The notes beneath the pieces were generated by a model, which saw only the letters and a list, made by a program, of their open reading frames with translations, searched no databases and was not told the DNA's origin. A DNA stretch of 64,000 bases, from positions 62,001 to 126,000 of the forward strand of contig CAJTQI010000007.1 of NCBI GenBank assembly GCA_910578645.1. The letters are read 5' to 3'. The DNA is from an uncultured Lachnospiraceae bacterium. GTDB lineage: Bacteria > Bacillota > Clostridia > Lachnospirales > Lachnospiraceae. Every line of letters starts with the position of its first letter. Position 1 is the stretch's first letter. Of the stretch, positions 17,244 through 26,113 are shown piece by piece. Made by a program: the position numbers and the translations under genes.

Positions 17244-18311
17244 TTACTTCGTATTCAATACATGCTCGATGTATCTGAATCCGCCAAAGCCATTCTCATC
17301 CATAAAGGAATCTACATTTGCGTTGGCCGGTATATTCAGGACATACGGATTGCCTTTGTATACATAGTTTACCGTCACCTTTACATCCGGCCTGGACTTC
17401 ATTGCCTCAAACACGGCTTTATTGAAGCTTGTCCATGTCTTTGTATTCACAACGGCTTCCCCATTCTGCTGCGCATTCAGGATTGCATTTGCCGTCTCTT
17501 TCAAAAAGGTTGCATATGCGGAATTTGATACCGTCTCATAGCTGAGCACGGCGCCGCACTTTACGCATTGCACTGCTGCCAAGGCATCGCTGGTCGCCGT
17601 TCCCTGACTAATCACCTTGCTCTCTCCCACATGGTCACAAGGCGGCACTTCCTTTACAACTTCCACAGTTTCATCGGACTTTTTGGGTTTCTTCTTGCTA
17701 CTGCTAGACTTACTGGTTTTCTTTTCTGAAGAGGAAGAGCTTGATTGGTCTGGGCTATTTGTACCCCCCCCCGCCTTTAATGTGGGTAGGTACTTGGTCT
17801 CAATATCAGACGCTGACTGCTGCCCTTCTGTCATGTACTGAATTTTGTTGTCTTTATCTAACATAACGGTTAGAGGCGTCGTGTTAACGCTTGCCGATGA
17901 ATCTGTCAGTTTACGATATCTATCCATACAATTGTATCCTTGCCTTGCTGTCGGCAAAGCCACAAATGTTATCGCACTGCTTCCGTTACAATGATTAGTT
18001 CGAAAACCTTTTACCTCATCCACTGATTTTTCACTTACTTCGATGGCACATACCTCAGCCTCACCATTTGTCAACCAACTACTGTTTGCAATGTCTTTTA
18101 ACGTATTCTGGCAGTTTACGCATCCTGTCATAAAAAAGACAAGCAGTTTAGGCTTCCCACTGCTATCCAGACTCACCTGATTGCCCTCCACATCCTCGAA
18201 CGAATAAGACAAATTATCCAATCCTAATGTGTCTCCCTCTGCCGCCGCCACCGGCATCACCTGCACGATAAGTAGCAATGCCGCCAAAATACCAAAAAAC
18301 CTTTTCTTCAT
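17244..18311 (-). CDS. Secreted thioredoxin-fold protein with C-terminal surface domain
   Basis: A 355-residue exported protein. A signal peptide (about 1-24, ending PVAAA) is followed by a thioredoxin-like domain of the TlpA/AhpC type (about 30-170) with active-site GCVNCQ. A Ser/Lys-rich linker (about 180-215, runs of S and K) leads to a C-terminal domain with two CxxC-like features (PPCDH, VQCVKC) and TKTWTSFNKAVFEAMKSRPDVKV, a module I associate with extracellular proteins of Lachnospiraceae. The start MKKRFF at 18311 is chosen because AAAGGA lies seven bases upstream. A role as an extracytoplasmic thiol oxidoreductase is inferred from the CxxC; the partner is unknown, and no CcdA-like membrane reductase is adjacent. 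Confidence 0.75.
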   Translation of the reverse strand: MKKRFFGILAALLLIVQVMPVAAAEGDTLGLDNLSYSFEDVEGNQVSLDSSGKPKLLVFFMTGCVNCQNTLKDIANSSWLTNGEAEVCAIEVSEKSVDEVKGFRTNHCNGSSAITFVALPTARQGYNCMDRYRKLTDSSASVNTTPLTVMLDKDNKIQYMTEGQQSASDIETKYLPTLKAGGGTNSPDQSSSSSSEKKTSKSSSSKKKPKKSDETVEVVKEVPPCDHVGESKVISQGTATSDALAAVQCVKCGAVLSYETVSNSAYATFLKETANAILNAQQNGEAVVNTKTWTSFNKAVFEAMKSRPDVKVTVNYVYKGNPYVLNIPANANVDSFMDENGFGGFRYIEHVLNTK

Positions 18312-18621
18312 ACCTTCTTCCTTTCTCATTTTTCAGCCAAATATGAAACCTGCATCCTTACTAAATATACAGTAAGATATCCTCTTTGTTTATTGTTTCA
18401 CAAATATCCGTATATTCTGTTTTTATTACTGCGGTATAAAAAATATATCTTAAATAGGTATATCGTGTCAAGTTATTTCTTACATAAAATATTATACATA
18501 TTATACCAGTGAATGCATTGCAGAATAGCATAATTTAAGGCACTGTATTTAGATAAAAAATAAGGAAAATATTGAATGTGTTACACGTTCAATACTTTCC
18601 CCATCTCATTTTACACTATCC
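18312..18621. other. AT-rich gene-free stretch before the secreted thioredoxin-like gene
   Basis: About 310 bases, very AT-rich, between rny and the secreted protein gene. It holds the probable rny terminator (18555-18594) at its upstream end. The promoter of the secreted-protein gene must lie in the rest, but many TATA-like matches make any single choice unsafe. Confidence 0.4.
18555..18594 (-). terminator. Probable terminator of rny
   Basis: TATTGAATGT (18570-18579) pairs with ACGTTCAATA (18585-18594) with one wobble and a five-base loop. On the minus strand it is followed by TTTTCCTTATTTTTT. It lies 27 bases beyond the rny stop codon. Confidence 0.6.
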
Positions 18622-20169
18622 TTATTTCGCATAGTCAATGACACGGCTCTCCCGGATTAAGTTAATCTTAATCTGTCCCGGATACTCTAATTCGGCTTCA
18701 ATCTGTTTAGAAATATCCCTTGCGAGCAATACCATATCAGAATCGTTAATCTGTTCTGGAACTACCATAACACGAATCTCTCTACCTGCCTGAATAGCAA
18801 AAGATTTGTCAACACCTTTGAAATTGTTGGTAATGTCTTCTAATTGTTTTAGTCTTGTTGTATATGTTTCTAATGTCTCTCTTCTCGCTCCCGGTCTTGC
18901 CGCCGATATTGTATCGGCTGCTTGTACAAGACATGCGATTAAAGTCTGCGGCTCAACATCGCCATGATGGGATTCCACGGCATTGATAACCGTAGGAGAC
19001 TCCTTGTACTTCCTACACAGTTCAACACCTAACTGGATATGGGAACCTTCCATCTCATGGTCTACTGCCTTACCGATATCATGGAGCAATCCGGCACGCT
19101 TCGCCATCCTGACATCCAATCCCATCTCGGCTGCAAGCAAACCGGATAGTTGGGCAACTTCAATCGAATGTTTCAACGCGTTCTGACCATAGCTGGTCCT
19201 AAATTTCATCTTACCGAGCAGCCTTACAAGCTCCGGATGAATGCCATGTACGCCTACTTCAAGCGTAGCCGCTTCACCTTCCTCTTTAATCATTACTTCT
19301 ACTTCCCGTTGCGCCTTCTCAACCATCTCTTCGATTCTGGCCGGATGGATACGCCCGTCCACTATCAGCTTCTCAAGCGCAATTCTCGCCACTTCCCTGC
19401 GGATTGGGTCAAACCCGGATAAGATAACCGCTTCAGGTGTGTCGTCAATAATCAGGTCAACGCCTGTCATAGTTTCGAGAGTTCTGATATTTCGTCCCTC
19501 TCTTCCGATGATTCTGCCCTTCATCTCATCGTTCGGAAGCTGTACGACAGATATTGTCGTCTCGGATACGTGGTCTGCAGCGCATTTCTGAATCGCCGTC
19601 ACAACATATTCCTTCGCCTTCTTATCTGCCTCTTCCTTCGCCCTGCTCTCCATCTCTTTAATCATGACAGCAGTTTCATGTTTCACTTCATCTTCAACAA
19701 TTTTCAACAAATAATCTTTTGCCTGTTCGGAGGTCAATCCTGAGATTCGTTCTAGTTCCTGTAATCTTTGTTCATTTAGCTTGGAAATCTCTTCGCGCTG
19801 CTTAGCAAGGGTTTCTTCCCTGTGCGCTAAACTTGCTTCCTTCTTTTCAATCGCATCCGCTTTCTTATCAATGTTCTCTTCCTTTTGCTGCACACGGCGT
19901 TCATAACGCTGCGCCTCGGCACGCCGTTCCTTGATTTCCTTGTCCAGCTCATTCTTCGTACGAATGGACTCTTCCTTGACCTCAAGCAATGACTCGCGCT
20001 TCTTCGCCTCAGCAGTTTTGAGAGCTTCATCAATAATTTCCCTGGCCTTCTCATCCGCATTGCCAATCTTGGCTTCCACAACATTCTTGCGATAGTTGAT
20101 TGCGACCAAAGCGGAAACCGGAATCGAGACAACCAGTGTGATGAGTACCGCTAACACAACTTGCCACAT
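18622..20169 (-). CDS. rny: Ribonuclease Y
   Basis: A 515-residue membrane-anchored endoribonuclease that starts bulk mRNA decay and processes operon transcripts in Gram-positive bacteria. It has an N-terminal transmembrane segment (residues 3-25), a long Glu/Lys/Arg-rich coiled coil (about 30-190), a KH RNA-binding domain with GRIIGREGRNIRTLE, and an HD domain with metal motif LLHDIGKA and SHHGD. The length is that of B. subtilis RNase Y. ATG 20169 follows AAGGAGG. In this and related genomes it lies near recA and recX. Confidence 0.96.
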   Translation of the reverse strand: MWQVVLAVLITLVVSIPVSALVAINYRKNVVEAKIGNADEKAREIIDEALKTAEAKKRESLLEVKEESIRTKNELDKEIKERRAEAQRYERRVQQKEENIDKKADAIEKKEASLAHREETLAKQREEISKLNEQRLQELERISGLTSEQAKDYLLKIVEDEVKHETAVMIKEMESRAKEEADKKAKEYVVTAIQKCAADHVSETTISVVQLPNDEMKGRIIGREGRNIRTLETMTGVDLIIDDTPEAVILSGFDPIRREVARIALEKLIVDGRIHPARIEEMVEKAQREVEVMIKEEGEAATLEVGVHGIHPELVRLLGKMKFRTSYGQNALKHSIEVAQLSGLLAAEMGLDVRMAKRAGLLHDIGKAVDHEMEGSHIQLGVELCRKYKESPTVINAVESHHGDVEPQTLIACLVQAADTISAARPGARRETLETYTTRLKQLEDITNNFKGVDKSFAIQAGREIRVMVVPEQINDSDMVLLARDISKQIEAELEYPGQIKINLIRESRVIDYAK

Positions 20170-20197
20170 TACAGGAGCACCTCCTTATTTAGTTTTC

Positions 20198-20227
20198 ATT
20201 GTACATAATCTATTCTAGAATGTCCAA
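20198..20227 (-). promoter_or_regulatory. Possible rny promoter
   Basis: On the minus strand TTGGAC (20227-20222), an 18-base spacer and TACAAT (20203-20198) precede the rny ribosome binding site by about 12 bases, which leaves a very short leader. This is a plausible but not outstanding sigma-A match. Confidence 0.4.
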
Positions 20228-20358
20228 GTAAACTACCATCCTACACTGTCCGCCACACATAAGCCCACATACTGAAATATGTTAACAACATCTATGACAG
20301 AAATCTAAATGATTATTTAGCAACATTCTATACTAAGCAAAATTACAACACTTCAATT

Positions 20359-20988
20359 CTATACTGAATTTGATGTTATGTCAAGTACAAGTGCCCTGTT
20401 GATTGTGTCTCGGTGAAACCCTTTTCTGTACAAAAACCCGTACATTTTCTGCTGTTCCTGCCTTGTAGCCGTATCCGCGCAATATTTTTTCTTCCGCAGC
20501 AAATCACGGGCAACAGTCAATTCATCCTGTTCCACACCCTGTTCGTTTAACTCGTCAAAAGCCCCGCGGATAATCTCTTTGTCAATTCCCTTGCCAAGCA
20601 AGTCAGTCTCTATACGCATCCTGCTCTTACTTTGCATATTATATTCGATAAAGTCCCTGGCATAACGCCCATCATCAATGTATCCGTATGATTCCACATA
20701 GGTAATCGCCTCATCGATACATGTCTGGGGATATTCGCCCTGTCTTAATTTATCCTCCAACTGTTTACGTGTATAGTCCCGGGACTGTAATAAATTCATG
20801 CTGCGCAGTTTCGCCCGTTTCGGAAGAATCTGTGTCATAATCTCCTGGTAAATCTCCGTGGAAAGCTCCTCTCCTTCTTTCATCCGGAACTTCCGAAGTT
20901 CGCCTTTATATAATATAAAGGCGAACTGACCATCTATATAAACCCGATAGCGTGGTTTCGACGCCTCGATTATCTGTGTTACAAGCAT
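20359..20988 (-). CDS. recX: Recombination regulator RecX
   Basis: A 209-residue all-helical protein of the RecX family, which binds RecA filaments and limits their growth. It shows the tandem three-helix repeats typical of the family (SRDYTRKQLEDKLRQGEYP; SYGYIDDGRYARDFIEYNMQSKSRMRIETDLLGKGI; RKKKYCADTATRQEQQKMYGFLYRKGF). It begins at ATG 20988 after AGGGG and lies 152 bases downstream of recA on the same strand, so it is probably co-transcribed and co-induced with it. Confidence 0.9.
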   Translation of the reverse strand: MLVTQIIEASKPRYRVYIDGQFAFILYKGELRKFRMKEGEELSTEIYQEIMTQILPKRAKLRSMNLLQSRDYTRKQLEDKLRQGEYPQTCIDEAITYVESYGYIDDGRYARDFIEYNMQSKSRMRIETDLLGKGIDKEIIRGAFDELNEQGVEQDELTVARDLLRKKKYCADTATRQEQQKMYGFLYRKGFHRDTINRALVLDITSNSV

Positions 20989-21140
20989 CTCTTATACCCC
21001 TGTCAGAACGACCGCCCTCATTTCATTCCACAAGACGCCCAACGCCTATGCAGCTGCCGGAACACCGTACGTCCAGACAGCGTTTAAACCGTCTTTTATC
21101 ATTCCGCCGCATATGCCGTGCGCCATAATTCTATGACCTT

Positions 21141-22226
21141 CTACGCTTTCTCTGCCTTGGCTTCCTTCGCAGCTTTCTTGGGAGCCGCTTCCTGTGGCGC
21201 CTTAGCCTCCTTAGATTCCTGGGTTTCTCCTGCTTCCAGGTTAAACAGTTCTCTTACCTTGCGCTCCACCTCCGCGCATACCGCCGGATTATCCCGCAGG
21301 TACTGTTTCGCATTCTCCCTGCCCTGCCCAATCTTACCGCCGTCATACGCATACCATGCACCGCTCTTGCTGATAATATTGTTCTCGGCGGCCAGGTCCA
21401 GAATATCTCCAACCATGGAGATACCCTCCCCGAACATAATGTCAAATTCGGCTTCCTTAAACGGCGGGGCAATCTTATTCTTGACAACTTTCACCCTTGT
21501 CCGGTTACCGATTACCTCCCCGCCTTGCTTCAAGGACTCTATTCTTCTGACATCCAAGCGCACGGAAGAATAGAATTTCAGTGCGCGTCCACCAGTAGTG
21601 GTCTCCGGATTACCGAACATCACGCCTACTTTCTCTCGCAACTGGTTAATAAATATGACGGTACAATTAGACTTGCTGATTACCGCCGTCAGTTTACGCA
21701 GCGCCTGGGACATTAAACGTGCCTGCAATCCCACATGGCTGTCTCCCATATCTCCGTCTATCTCTGCTTTCGGTACCAGGGCGGCCACGGAGTCCACCAC
21801 GATAATGTCTATCGCACCGGAACGCACCATAGTCTCCGTAATCTCCAATGCCTGCTCTCCGCAGTCAGGTTGGGATATATATAAATTATCGATATCCACG
21901 CCGATATTCTTCGCATATACCGGGTCAAGCGCATGTTCCGCATCTATAAATCCCGCGATGCCGCCTCTCTTCTGGACTTCCGCAATCATATGTAAGGTAA
22001 CGGTGGTCTTACCACTGGACTCAGGGCCATAAATCTCCACGATTCTCCCCTTCGGAATACCGCCAAGACCCAAAGCCAAATCAAGGCTTAAGGAGCCTGT
22101 CGGAATCGTCTCCACATTCATCTGTACCGAGGGGTCGCCCAGTTTCATAACCGCACCCTTACCGAATTGCCTCTCTATCTGTCCCAAAGCCGCATCCAAT
22201 GCTTTTAATCTCTCGTCTTTTTCCAT
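21141..22226 (-). CDS. recA: Recombinase RecA
   Basis: A 361-residue DNA strand-exchange ATPase central to recombination and SOS induction. It has Walker A GPESSGKTT, Walker B IIVVDSVAAL, the L1/L2 DNA-binding loops (GDSHVGLQARLMSQALRK; MFGNPETTTGGRALKFY) and FINQLREKVGVMFG. The C-terminal tail from about residue 330 is Ala/Lys/Glu-rich and low-complexity, less purely acidic than in E. coli. The start at ATG 22226 (MEKDERLKAL) follows GGAGG by seven bases; an upstream ATG at 22250 has no ribosome binding site. A promoter with two LexA-type boxes lies about 100 bases upstream, and recX follows. Confidence 0.97.
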   Translation of the reverse strand: MEKDERLKALDAALGQIERQFGKGAVMKLGDPSVQMNVETIPTGSLSLDLALGLGGIPKGRIVEIYGPESSGKTTVTLHMIAEVQKRGGIAGFIDAEHALDPVYAKNIGVDIDNLYISQPDCGEQALEITETMVRSGAIDIIVVDSVAALVPKAEIDGDMGDSHVGLQARLMSQALRKLTAVISKSNCTVIFINQLREKVGVMFGNPETTTGGRALKFYSSVRLDVRRIESLKQGGEVIGNRTRVKVVKNKIAPPFKEAEFDIMFGEGISMVGDILDLAAENNIISKSGAWYAYDGGKIGQGRENAKQYLRDNPAVCAEVERKVRELFNLEAGETQESKEAKAPQEAAPKKAAKEAKAEKA

Positions 22227-22304
22227 CCTTAATCCTCCATTCTTGTTCAAACCGTGAAAAAATCTTTCTTATATAGATTTTCCACACAATGTCCTCTCTT
22301 CAAA

Positions 22305-22343
22305 CAGAACATCCGTTCTGTTACCAGAATAAAACAAACGTTC
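22305..22343 (-). promoter_or_regulatory. Two LexA (SOS) boxes upstream of recA
   Basis: CAGAACATCCGTTCTG (22305-22320) is a perfect dyad fitting the Gram-positive LexA site GAAC-N4-GTTC. A second, one-mismatch site AAAC-AAAC-GTTC (22332-22343) lies inside the spacer of the recA promoter. LexA bound to the second would cover the polymerase site and the first covers the start region. LexA itself is not in the window. Confidence 0.8.
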
Positions 22344-22354
22344 TGTTTTGTCAA
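22326..22354 (-). promoter_or_regulatory. recA promoter
   Basis: On the minus strand TTGACA (22354-22349) and TATTCT (22331-22326) are separated by exactly 17 bases, a near-consensus sigma-A promoter. The transcript would start near 22319, within the perfect LexA box. Confidence 0.85.
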
Positions 22355-22640
22355 TTATATTTTCCGGTTACTTCTGTCCATGCCATACTATAGGCAAAAC
22401 GGAGATGCCGCTATATGATATTTGTCAAATGTCTGCTTAACCTATAGAAACAACCCGGCACAGATTTATACTGATTCTAGCACACTATATGTCCAATAAA
22501 TGACACTTCACCTACCTTTCCAAAAAAATTATATAAATGAAAACATGGAAATCACGGCGAAATGCCTGACGTGCATAACAGAAATCCATTTCTTCAGATA
22601 AAATCAGTTTAACAAAAAGAATACCAGGGTGCAATAGTTT

Positions 22641-22656
22641 CCTCAATGAACAAAGG
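22641..22656. repeat. TGAACAAAGG intergenic repeat, copy c
   Basis: CCTCAATGAACAAAGG lies six bases past the stop codon of the hydrolase-GNAT fusion gene. It is a single half-unit; the paired form is seen at 24261-24308. Confidence 0.65.
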
Positions 22657-22662
22657 AATACA

Positions 22663-23721
22663 TCACAGCAAATACTCCAACTGGCAGTCATAGGGCTCCT
22701 TCTCCACATGTGCCTGATGATACTCTTGCGCCTCCTTGCACCCCATAGCCCGGTAGAAAGCCTGTGTCTCAACAGCCGAATGTCCGGAAATATAAAGTCT
22801 CCGCGCCCCATGAGAGCTGGCCCAGTCCGCCGCCTCACAAAAGAGTACCTTTCCCACACCCTTGCCCCGCAGCTCCCTCGATACATGGAGGCAGGACAAA
22901 TCAAGATACTTTAACTCTCCTCCAAAAAGGGTAGGCTCCAGGGAGGTAAAACCTTTCAAAGCACCACAAAAAAAAGCACCGTAGACATAACCGCCCGTGT
23001 GCACCGTATTTTTCAGGCACGAAACCAAAAATCGGTAATCTTCATCCGTCCAATCATCTATAAACGGGTCCAGCTTGACAATCCATTTTCCATCCTCCCG
23101 CCTCCAGCAGTCCGTCACATCCTGTCTGCGGATAAATCCGTCAAACAGCTCCTGGCAGATTTCCTCCTCACACAGTTGCCTATACTGCAACGTACCTGAA
23201 ATATATTCTTCCGTTAATTCCATCACATCTTTTAACAGGCACAGATTATGCCGTACATCATCCTTTACCTCCAGAGAGTGATTCCCATTTTCTATCAGCC
23301 GCAAAGGCTGCCTTATCTTTCTGCACTTCTCCTGCACCGCACGGGTGGCCGCCCAAGGGTCATCCGTACCGTGGAACATCAATCCCGGCTGTGGCTCAAA
23401 ACCAAAAGTCTGCACCAAAGGCGTATAGTAAATATTCCTGCATTGTATCTTGTGCTCCGTGGCATAAGCGCAGGCTACCGCCGTGCCTATGCTTTTGGAC
23501 ACAAAAAGAATATCATCGCAGGCTGCCCAGTCAATCCCCGCAAGGCGCTTTTTCGTCTGTGCAAGCGCCTCCGCAAAAGCTTCCTCCACCACACGGCTAA
23601 GGCCGGTGTACGTGATTTGAATCACTTCATACTGATACTTGTCCGCGATTTTGCTGCTATAATATAATAGCGGTTTGTCACAATGATATCCGATTCCCGG
23701 AAAAAATACTGCTATTTTCAT
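22663..23721 (-). CDS. Alpha/beta-hydrolase-like domain fused to a GNAT acetyltransferase
   Basis: A 352-residue two-domain protein. The N-terminal part (about 1-180) resembles small alpha/beta hydrolases: MKIAVFFPGIGYHCDKPLLYY at the start, a nucleophile-elbow-like VSKSIGT near residue 85, LMFHGTDDPWA with a candidate Asp and ENGNHSLEV with a candidate His. The C-terminal part (about 215-352) is a GNAT domain with the acetyl-CoA loop RELRGKGVGKVLF and FYRAMGC. The start ATG 23721 is chosen by domain homology; the open frame extends to 23883 without one. It follows a small TPR membrane protein gene by 19 bases on one transcript. The substrates are unknown. Confidence 0.78.
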   Translation of the reverse strand: MKIAVFFPGIGYHCDKPLLYYSSKIADKYQYEVIQITYTGLSRVVEEAFAEALAQTKKRLAGIDWAACDDILFVSKSIGTAVACAYATEHKIQCRNIYYTPLVQTFGFEPQPGLMFHGTDDPWAATRAVQEKCRKIRQPLRLIENGNHSLEVKDDVRHNLCLLKDVMELTEEYISGTLQYRQLCEEEICQELFDGFIRRQDVTDCWRREDGKWIVKLDPFIDDWTDEDYRFLVSCLKNTVHTGGYVYGAFFCGALKGFTSLEPTLFGGELKYLDLSCLHVSRELRGKGVGKVLFCEAADWASSHGARRLYISGHSAVETQAFYRAMGCKEAQEYHQAHVEKEPYDCQLEYLL

Positions 23722-23740
23722 GTCTTTCGCTATTCCTTTC

Positions 23741-24238
23741 CTACCAATCCGCATATGGAGAAACCGAATCAAGCATCCGCAGTGCCGATTTCGCCATCTC
23801 ATTGTCCGGAAACTGCCTGAGGGTCTCCACATAGTATTCCCTTGCCCTGTTCCCGTCACCACACTGGGTATAACAATACGCAATGTTCACCAAGGCCATC
23901 TCCTTATAACACATACTCGAATGGGAAAGCAATACGAAATAGCGGTATTTATCAATCCACGCGTATTTTGTAAAAAAGTCATAGCTTTTCTCAAACTCTT
24001 CCACTGCCCGGGCATAATCTTCCTTCTTGACAAACCGCATTCCTTTCCTGTGATTGCGCGGAACAAGACACCTCACCAGTAGGAAAAGAAACAAATATAG
24101 AATAATTCCTATATTTACCGCACTGCTGTAAGGCTCCACAAAAAAACTAAGACAAAATATAATCACCTGCAGCACAACAAGCTGTATCACAAGCGATATC
24201 CATGTTACCTGGTATACCACCGGCTTCCCTGAAAACAT
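23741..24238 (-). CDS. Small membrane protein with TPR-like tail
   Basis: A 165-residue protein of unknown function. Two hydrophobic segments (about residues 11-33 and 42-60) are followed by a cytoplasmic tail with at least two TPR-like helix pairs: GMRFVKKEDYARAVEEFEKS (about 65-85) and ALVNIAYCYTQCGDGNRAREYY (about 115-137), then LRQFPDNEMAKSALRML. It starts at ATG 24238 behind a G-rich sequence and is followed after 19 bases by the hydrolase-GNAT fusion, so the two probably act together. The TPR region suggests a membrane-bound docking role. Confidence 0.7.
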   Translation of the reverse strand: MFSGKPVVYQVTWISLVIQLVVLQVIIFCLSFFVEPYSSAVNIGIILYLFLFLLVRCLVPRNHRKGMRFVKKEDYARAVEEFEKSYDFFTKYAWIDKYRYFVLLSHSSMCYKEMALVNIAYCYTQCGDGNRAREYYVETLRQFPDNEMAKSALRMLDSVSPYADW

Positions 24239-24260
24239 ATCCCTCCCCCTCTCTTTATCC

Positions 24261-24308
24261 TACCCTCAATGAACAAAGGGGCATATACCCCTTTGTTCAC
24301 TGAGGGTA
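24261..24308. repeat. TGAACAAAGG intergenic repeat, copy d (long hairpin)
   Basis: The best copy: a 21-base arm (24261-24281) with core CCCTCAATGAACAAAGGGG faces its complement (24288-24308, one mismatched position) across the six-base loop CATATA. No T-tract follows on either strand. It lies between the stop of the DUF5722-like gene and the start of the TPR membrane protein gene, 23 bases from the latter. Confidence 0.8.
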
Positions 24309-24394
24309 GCGTACCGACATGTCCATCATTTTACGAATAACTCATCTACATCTGCCCTACTGCTGCCTGTCAACGATGCTGCCATACGGCTTCC

Positions 24395-26113
24395 CTACTG
24401 GGCCCAGGAAAGCGCTTCTTCTATGCTCTCTGCACCCAAAATATTAAGCATGAACTCCGTATGGCTTTCCGCCTCGTCGGTGTCAATATACTTAAATGTA
24501 TCAAATATGTATTTTGGCGTCTGGTCCAAATCATAAATCCCGAAAGCAAGCCCCTGTTTCACTTCCTCCATGGCATCGGTCTGCCTGTTCATAATGAAGG
24601 CGTCTACATAAGGATTTGCCTCAATAATATAGTAGCAATACGCAAAAGCTGCGGCCTGCAGCTTTTCCCCCGAAGAGGATGTAAACCCGAGTTCCGTGAC
24701 CGTAATGCTGCGTACATCCCCGTCCCGGTCCAAATATTCTTCTTGGGTCAGCACATCCGTCACCGTACTCAAATTCATCAAGGTAAGAATCGGCGCGTCC
24801 GGCGTCTTGTCATAAGTCTCCGTCCAATAATTCACCTTCGTAAGCGGATTTGGATATGGATGGATTGCTAACCCCCAGTCGTAGTTACCCTTCTGTCTGG
24901 AAATGTCGTTGATGGTCTCCAGAATATCCTTCGCGTTAAAATGTTTCCCGTTATCGCCGTCATTGTTATTCCAGTCGTGGTCAATGCTGAAATAGACATT
25001 GGCGTCCGCATAATTGCTCTTGGCTGCATTGTAGAAAATACGCATCGCCTTCTCAAACTCCGCCGCATATAACCTGATGTCATCCGTATCCATATAATTC
25101 CAGATTTTATACTGGTTTATCTCATTGGCAATTACCCAGCTTGATACCAGGCCGTACTCTCCTCCGGAATACCGTTCCGCCAAAAAACTGGCAATCGCTT
25201 CCAGATGCTTGCAGCCTTCTTCCTCCGCGGTATTGAAGGCATAGTAGTATGCGCCCGCCTCCTTATTTCTTGCCAGAGGGTGAATCAACGCCGGGAACGC
25301 ATCATTCCAGTCATTTAAGACTATCGCCGTAGAGTTCATTCCGCTGTCCGTCAGATATTTAAAAAGATGGTCATAACCGCCAATGCTCGCACCGTTAAAT
25401 TTGTAAATCTTCCCTTGGTATTCGTACTCAATGGTGGGCTGTGCCTCATTTGTCGTCTCTCCTACAATATGGGAAAGGGGAATGTTATAAATGGCATATT
25501 TTACGCCCAAATCTGTCAGCATAGGTGTCTCAAGCATCTGCGGGTCTAACAGAAGCCCTTTCTTGGACTCCGGCTCTTCCACTTGAATCGAAGTATCGGC
25601 TAACATCTCCGGATTGCTGATACACATGCCCGGAGCAAGTGGGACATATTTTCCGTCCAACAATAAGGCAGGCACGAACTGCTGGAAAATCTGGCCTTTC
25701 TCATATGTCCACTTAAATTCGCTCCTCGTCGACTTCTTTGTGGTCGTTACGGGCTTTTTGTTAAAATCACCCGTAAAAACACACTCTTCATATATTTCAA
25801 AAGCAAACAGATAAATTTTGTAGTCATCGCTTTTTGGAATGTCCGGCATATTAAGTTTCAGACTGACAATCTCCCTGTCATCCTGGAAAGCGCAGTCCGT
25901 AATACTGCCATAGGAAGCAAGCTGCGCCTCACTTAAGATAACATTGCCTTGCGTGAGCTCTTCCTCGTCGTCATGTTCCTCCTGCACGGAAGTGCGTGAA
26001 ACGACAGGCGCAGTCTTGCCGCATCCCGAAAGACTCAAAACAATGCCCGGAATGAGAAAAATAATCGATATGAATAAACTGCGGTATGTTGTTTTTATAC
26101 TTCCGGTATTCAA
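24395..26113 (-). CDS. DUF5722-like secreted lipoprotein
   Basis: A 572-residue lipoprotein with signal peptide and lipobox LSGC (Cys near residue 31). An N-terminal beta-rich region (about 55-190) is followed by a probable TIM-barrel domain (about 200-550) that I match to DUF5722, a family related to glycoside hydrolases: FNGASIGGYDHLFKYL, SSWVIANEINQYKIWNYM with a candidate acid/base Glu in NEIN, WGLAIHPYPNPLTKVNYW and ITVTELGFTSSSGE with a candidate nucleophile Glu. It overlaps the upstream BMP-family lipoprotein gene by four bases (ATGA), so the two are translationally coupled. A cell-surface glycan-binding or hydrolysing role is an inference. Confidence 0.75.
   Translation of the reverse strand: MNTGSIKTTYRSLFISIIFLIPGIVLSLSGCGKTAPVVSRTSVQEEHDDEEELTQGNVILSEAQLASYGSITDCAFQDDREIVSLKLNMPDIPKSDDYKIYLFAFEIYEECVFTGDFNKKPVTTTKKSTRSEFKWTYEKGQIFQQFVPALLLDGKYVPLAPGMCISNPEMLADTSIQVEEPESKKGLLLDPQMLETPMLTDLGVKYAIYNIPLSHIVGETTNEAQPTIEYEYQGKIYKFNGASIGGYDHLFKYLTDSGMNSTAIVLNDWNDAFPALIHPLARNKEAGAYYYAFNTAEEEGCKHLEAIASFLAERYSGGEYGLVSSWVIANEINQYKIWNYMDTDDIRLYAAEFEKAMRIFYNAAKSNYADANVYFSIDHDWNNNDGDNGKHFNAKDILETINDISRQKGNYDWGLAIHPYPNPLTKVNYWTETYDKTPDAPILTLMNLSTVTDVLTQEEYLDRDGDVRSITVTELGFTSSSGEKLQAAAFAYCYYIIEANPYVDAFIMNRQTDAMEEVKQGLAFGIYDLDQTPKYIFDTFKYIDTDEAESHTEFMLNILGAESIEEALSWAQ

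Larger units (their letters stand above)
22227..22662. other. recA control region and 3' flank of the hydrolase-GNAT gene
   Basis: Apart from the recA promoter and LexA boxes (22305-22354) and one TGAACAAAGG repeat copy at 22641-22656, about 250 AT-rich bases (about 22380-22640) show no gene or clear structure. Confidence 0.4.
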
